From contig JANMWN010000154.1 of assembly GCA_031394045.1 (NCBI GenBank), positions 1 through 7,480 on the forward strand: 7,480 nucleotides of DNA, read 5' to 3'. The notes under the pieces were generated by a model. That model had not been told where the DNA came from. It was given only the letters and a program-made list of their open reading frames with translations, and searched no databases. Below are positions 5,052-7,480 of this stretch, piece by piece (position 1 is the stretch's first letter; each line of letters starts with the position of its first letter). Origin of the DNA: JANYIP01 sp031394045 (lineage in GTDB: Bacteria > Actinomycetota > Actinomycetes > Prado026). Position numbers and translations under genes: made by a program.

Positions 5052-6172
5052 CCGGCCGACGCAGGGTACTCATCGTTCAGGAACGACTGCCGCACTACCG
5101 AGTCCCGTTCTTCGAGCAGCTCAGGTCCCGCCTGACGCGGGACGGGGTCGACCTCGCGCTGGTCCACGGCCGCGGACAGGGAGCGATGGCTGCCCGCGGT
5201 GACGAGGCGGAGCTGTCCTGGGCGCACGTCGTCGACAACCGGACGCTGGGCATCGGCGGGCACTCGCTCGTCTGGCAGCCGGTACGCAGTCTCGCGGCGC
5301 AGGCGGACCTCGTGATCGTGGAGCAGGCCAGCCGGATGGCGGTCAACTACGCGCTGCTGGCCCGACAGGCCGCCGGCGGGTCCCGTGTCGCGTTCTGGGG
5401 GCACGGCGCCAATCTGCAGACTGACGGGTCGCGGGTGAGCCGGCTCTCCGAGGCAGCCAAGGCGCGCTACTCGCGACTGCCGCACTGGTGGTTCGCGTAC
5501 ACCGAAGGCAGCGCCCGACGGGTCGAGGACCTCGGCTTCCCGCATGACCGGATCACGGTGGTCCAGAACGCCGTGGACACCAGCCTGATCGAGGCAACCG
5601 TCGTCGACCGCGACCCGAACCGTTGCATCTTCGTCGGCGGCCTCTACGCCGAGAAGCGCCTCGATCTGCTCTTCGCAGCCGCCGATGCCGTTGCGGCCGA
5701 GCTCCCGTCGTTCCGTCTCGTGGTCGTCGGTGCAGGACCGTTGCGGGACTACGTCGAGGCCGAGTCCACTCACCGTCCGTTCGTCGACTACCTCGGCCCG
5801 AAGTTCGGCAAGGACCTGGCGATCGAGCTCAAGGCGTCGTCGCTGATGATGCTCCCAGGAGCTGCCGGCCTCGGAATCCTGGACGCGTTCGCAGCCGGGC
5901 TTCCGGTGGTGACGGCGGCGGAAAGTCATCATGGCCCCGAGCTGGAGTACGTCGAGGACGGCGTCAACGGCCTTGTGTCCGACGGTTCTGTGGAGGGCCT
6001 CACAGCCGACACCCTGCGTTTGCTGGTGCCAGGCGTAGCCGACGGCTTTCGTGCGGCCTGTGCTGCGTCGTCCACTCGCCTGACCCTCGACGCGATGACC
6101 GAACGCTTCCGGGCCGGTGTCGTCGCAGCACTGACGCCGCAATCAGCAAGCCGGTCGACCAGCCATGTCTGA
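5048..6172 (+). CDS. Glycosyltransferase family 4 (GT-B), E-x7-E variant
   Basis: This is a 374-residue GT-B glycosyltransferase. The N-terminal domain begins RVLIVQERLPHYRVPFFEQL (6-25), a form seen in GT4 proteins acting in polysaccharide assembly; WGHG (117-120) and VVQNAVDT (171-178) follow. The donor domain has FVGGLYAEKRLDLLF (195-209), VVVGAGPLRDYVE (225-237), PGAAGLGILDAFAAGLPVV (270-288) and HHGPELEYVEDGVNG (294-308). In the position of the usual E-x7-E motif the first Glu is Gly271 and the second is Asp279. I recall this Gly...Asp pattern with a downstream H-x-PE motif as a sub-family form rather than a sign of inactivity, and the remaining fold motifs are intact. ATG 5048 overlaps the previous stop by 4 bases (ATGA), and a weak GAGGA lies about 12 bases upstream. 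The stop at 6170-6172 overlaps the next gene by 8 bases. It probably adds the third or fourth sugar. Confidence 0.92.
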   Translation: MTGRRRVLIVQERLPHYRVPFFEQLRSRLTRDGVDLALVHGRGQGAMAARGDEAELSWAHVVDNRTLGIGGHSLVWQPVRSLAAQADLVIVEQASRMAVNYALLARQAAGGSRVAFWGHGANLQTDGSRVSRLSEAAKARYSRLPHWWFAYTEGSARRVEDLGFPHDRITVVQNAVDTSLIEATVVDRDPNRCIFVGGLYAEKRLDLLFAAADAVAAELPSFRLVVVGAGPLRDYVEAESTHRPFVDYLGPKFGKDLAIELKASSLMMLPGAAGLGILDAFAAGLPVVTAAESHHGPELEYVEDGVNGLVSDGSVEGLTADTLRLLVPGVADGFRAACAASSTRLTLDAMTERFRAGVVAALTPQSASRSTSHV

Positions 6173-7079
6173 CGTTCCCGACGCAAGCCGCGTGCTGGTC
6201 GCGATCCCGACCCGTGGGCGCCGCGACCTGAACCCTGCACTCGAGGCACTCGCCCGGCAGGCCGCAGCCAGCGACGCTGACATCGAGATCGCCGTGCTCG
6301 ACAACAGCGGCGCGGAGCCGTTCGACGCTGACCGGTACGCCGACACCCACGGGTGCCGGGTTCACGTGGTGGCACAGCCTGGGCTGGCCCACGTACGCAA
6401 CGCCGCCATCGACCTGCTCGGGTCCGAGCATCGAGCCCTGATCTTCATGGACGACGACGAGTGCCCCGAGCCGACGTGGCTGGCGGCGATGCTCGACGCC
6501 CACGAGACGTACGAGGCGACTGTCGTGGTCGGACCCGTACGAGTCGAGGTACCACCGGGATCCCCGGCCTGGCTCGACGGTGGCGCGTTCTGGCGGACCT
6601 ACCCCAACCGGGCCGAGGGCCTGATGGACGGGGAGGCGTACTCGGGGAACACCCTCCTGGACGCGCGGTTCCTTCGCCGGACGGCCCTGCGGTTCGACCA
6701 CGCGTACGACCAGACGGGCGGCGAGGACACCGACTTCTTCCGTCGCCTCCGCGCGGCCGGTGGCTTGGTGGCGTGGTCGGAGAAGGCCGCCGTCACCGAG
6801 CAGCTGGACGCCGACCGGGCCAGCCTCACGGGTGCGATCAAGCGGGCATTTCATGCGGCCAACCTTTCGTGGCGATTGGATCGGGAGTCGCTCGGCAGGA
6901 CCGAGCTGATGGCAGCCTTCGTCCGTCGCAGCGCGCGACTCCCCCGTGGTCTCGCACTTGTCGCGGGCGGCGCCGTGAGCATCCGGTCCGACCGTGCGGT
7001 CCGCGGTCTCTGCGACTGCGCAGCCACAGCCGGCACCTGGGCCTCGGCCCTGGGCTGGAAGTCTCGCTACTACCGCTAG
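6165..7079 (+). CDS. Glycosyltransferase family 2 (GT-A)
   Basis: The 304-residue product has the GT-A fold: VLVAIPTRGRRDLNPALEAL (10-29) as the nucleotide-binding first strand, EIAVLDNSG (41-49), GLAHVRNAAI (73-82), and LIFMDDDECP (92-101) supplying the DxD-type metal site (Asp96-98). GNTLLDARFL (161-170) is followed by GGEDTDFFRRLRAAG (185-199), whose ED is the usual catalytic-base motif of inverting GT2 enzymes. The region after about 225 is Arg-rich and amphipathic, without clear multi-pass membrane segments; a moderately hydrophobic stretch lies at about 262-273. The protein is therefore likely a peripheral membrane enzyme rather than a synthase-type GT2. ATG 6165 lies inside the end of the preceding gene (8-base overlap), and no good ribosome binding site is seen, so translation is probably coupled. 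It is the last gene of the run and converges with an HNH nuclease gene 28 bases downstream. Confidence 0.93.
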   Translation: MSDVPDASRVLVAIPTRGRRDLNPALEALARQAAASDADIEIAVLDNSGAEPFDADRYADTHGCRVHVVAQPGLAHVRNAAIDLLGSEHRALIFMDDDECPEPTWLAAMLDAHETYEATVVVGPVRVEVPPGSPAWLDGGAFWRTYPNRAEGLMDGEAYSGNTLLDARFLRRTALRFDHAYDQTGGEDTDFFRRLRAAGGLVAWSEKAAVTEQLDADRASLTGAIKRAFHAANLSWRLDRESLGRTELMAAFVRRSARLPRGLALVAGGAVSIRSDRAVRGLCDCAATAGTWASALGWKSRYYR

Positions 7080-7107
7080 CCGGTCCGCCGAGGCGCACGC
7101 GCGGCCG

Positions 7108-7480
7108 TCACGGGATCTCTTCTGCTGGCTCGTCTGGTGGTTCCGGTGGTGGTGGGTGCGCTGGCGGGTGCCACTGAGGCTTGCCGCCGGTCATGGTGAT
7201 GGTCCAGCCGTGGTGGTGGACCAGGTCGTGGCAGTGGTCGCAGACCAGGGTCATCTCCGAGACGTTGGTGTGCCCGCCGTGGTCCCACCAGGTCACGTGA
7301 TGGGCCTGGGTCCACGCCGGTGGGGTGTCACAACGCGGCCGGGAGCAGCCCTGGTCTCGCAGGCTGAGGGCTTTACTTTGCGCCGGGCTGGCCAGCCTTC
7401 GGGCCCGCCCCAGGTCCAGGACCTCCGAGGCGCCGCCTAGGACCACGGGGATGATCCCGGCCTCGCAGGCCATCCGCCGG
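7108..7480 (-). CDS. DUF222/HNH endonuclease ('13E12 repeat' family), C-terminal part
   Basis: The minus-strand frame enters from the right edge of the window and ends at TGA 7110-7108, giving the last 123 residues. The first residues, RRMACEAGIIPVVLG, match the stretch just before the nuclease domain in DUF222 proteins, so the in-frame ATG at 7473 is internal and not the real start. The HNH domain is complete: CSRPRC (45-50) and CDHCH (80-84) supply a Cys4 zinc site, HHV (60-62) the catalytic His, N72 the central Asn, and HDLVHHHGW (84-92) the final His. A Pro/His/Glu-rich tail (about 104-123) closes the protein. Such genes occur in many copies in mycobacterial, Nocardioides and related genomes; their role is not well established. 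The gene is convergent with the glycosyltransferase run, and the 28-base gap (7080-7107) shows no clear terminator. Confidence 0.92.
   Translation of the reverse strand, partial: RRMACEAGIIPVVLGGASEVLDLGRARRLASPAQSKALSLRDQGCSRPRCDTPPAWTQAHHVTWWDHGGHTNVSEMTLVCDHCHDLVHHHGWTITMTGGKPQWHPPAHPPPPEPPDEPAEEIP

Noticed and set aside
4436..6142. 568-codon open frame on the minus strand
   Set aside because: It is antisense to two well-supported GT4 genes, has low-complexity, His/Asp/Arg/Ser-rich composition and no recognisable motif; long antisense frames are expected in very GC-rich coding DNA.
7080..7107. Terminator between the GT2 gene and the HNH gene
   Set aside because: Only short GC-rich partial complementarity is present, with no convincing stem and no T-run.

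Overview
The window looks like chromosomal DNA from a high-GC actinomycete, plausibly Nocardioides or a relative. The basis is the very high GC content, strong G/C preference at third codon positions, GTG starts, a partial DUF222/HNH ('13E12 repeat') nuclease gene of the kind that is multicopy in these genomes, and protein wording typical of the group. The genus is an inference; the high-GC actinobacterial placement is secure. The window is almost fully coding and has no gene-free stretch above 300 bases.

Layout. (1) Positions 2-904, plus strand: the C-terminal 300 residues of a Glu/Ala/Arg-rich coiled-coil protein of unknown function. Its end is embedded in a 27-bp tandem repeat (895-996) that fills most of the gap to the next gene. 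(2) 1009-1434, plus strand: dtd, D-aminoacyl-tRNA deacylase, a housekeeping proofreading enzyme. (3) 1441-2982, minus strand: a membrane polyprenyl-phosphate glycosyl-1-phosphate transferase, convergent with dtd across only 6 bases. (4) 2983-3126: a divergent intergenic region with a 14-bp dyad and a second dyad that touches the next start codon. (5) 3127-7079, plus strand: four overlapping glycosyltransferase genes (GT26, GT4, GT4, GT2) that look like one translationally coupled operon. (6) From 7108 to the right edge, minus strand: the C-terminal end of a DUF222/HNH endonuclease gene, which marks the right boundary of the glycan genes.

How the genes work together. The priming transferase would load the first sugar-1-phosphate onto undecaprenyl (or decaprenyl) phosphate. 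The GT26 enzyme would probably add the second sugar, and the two GT-B enzymes (GT4) and one GT-A enzyme (GT2) would extend the chain at the cytoplasmic face. This makes a lipid-linked oligosaccharide of up to about five sugars if each enzyme acts once. No flippase, polymerase, chain-length regulator or ligase lies in the window, so export and polymerisation must be encoded elsewhere. I see no clearly new type of system. The most unusual features are the stop-codon-containing tandem repeat with four identical hairpins and the dyads in the divergent promoter region.
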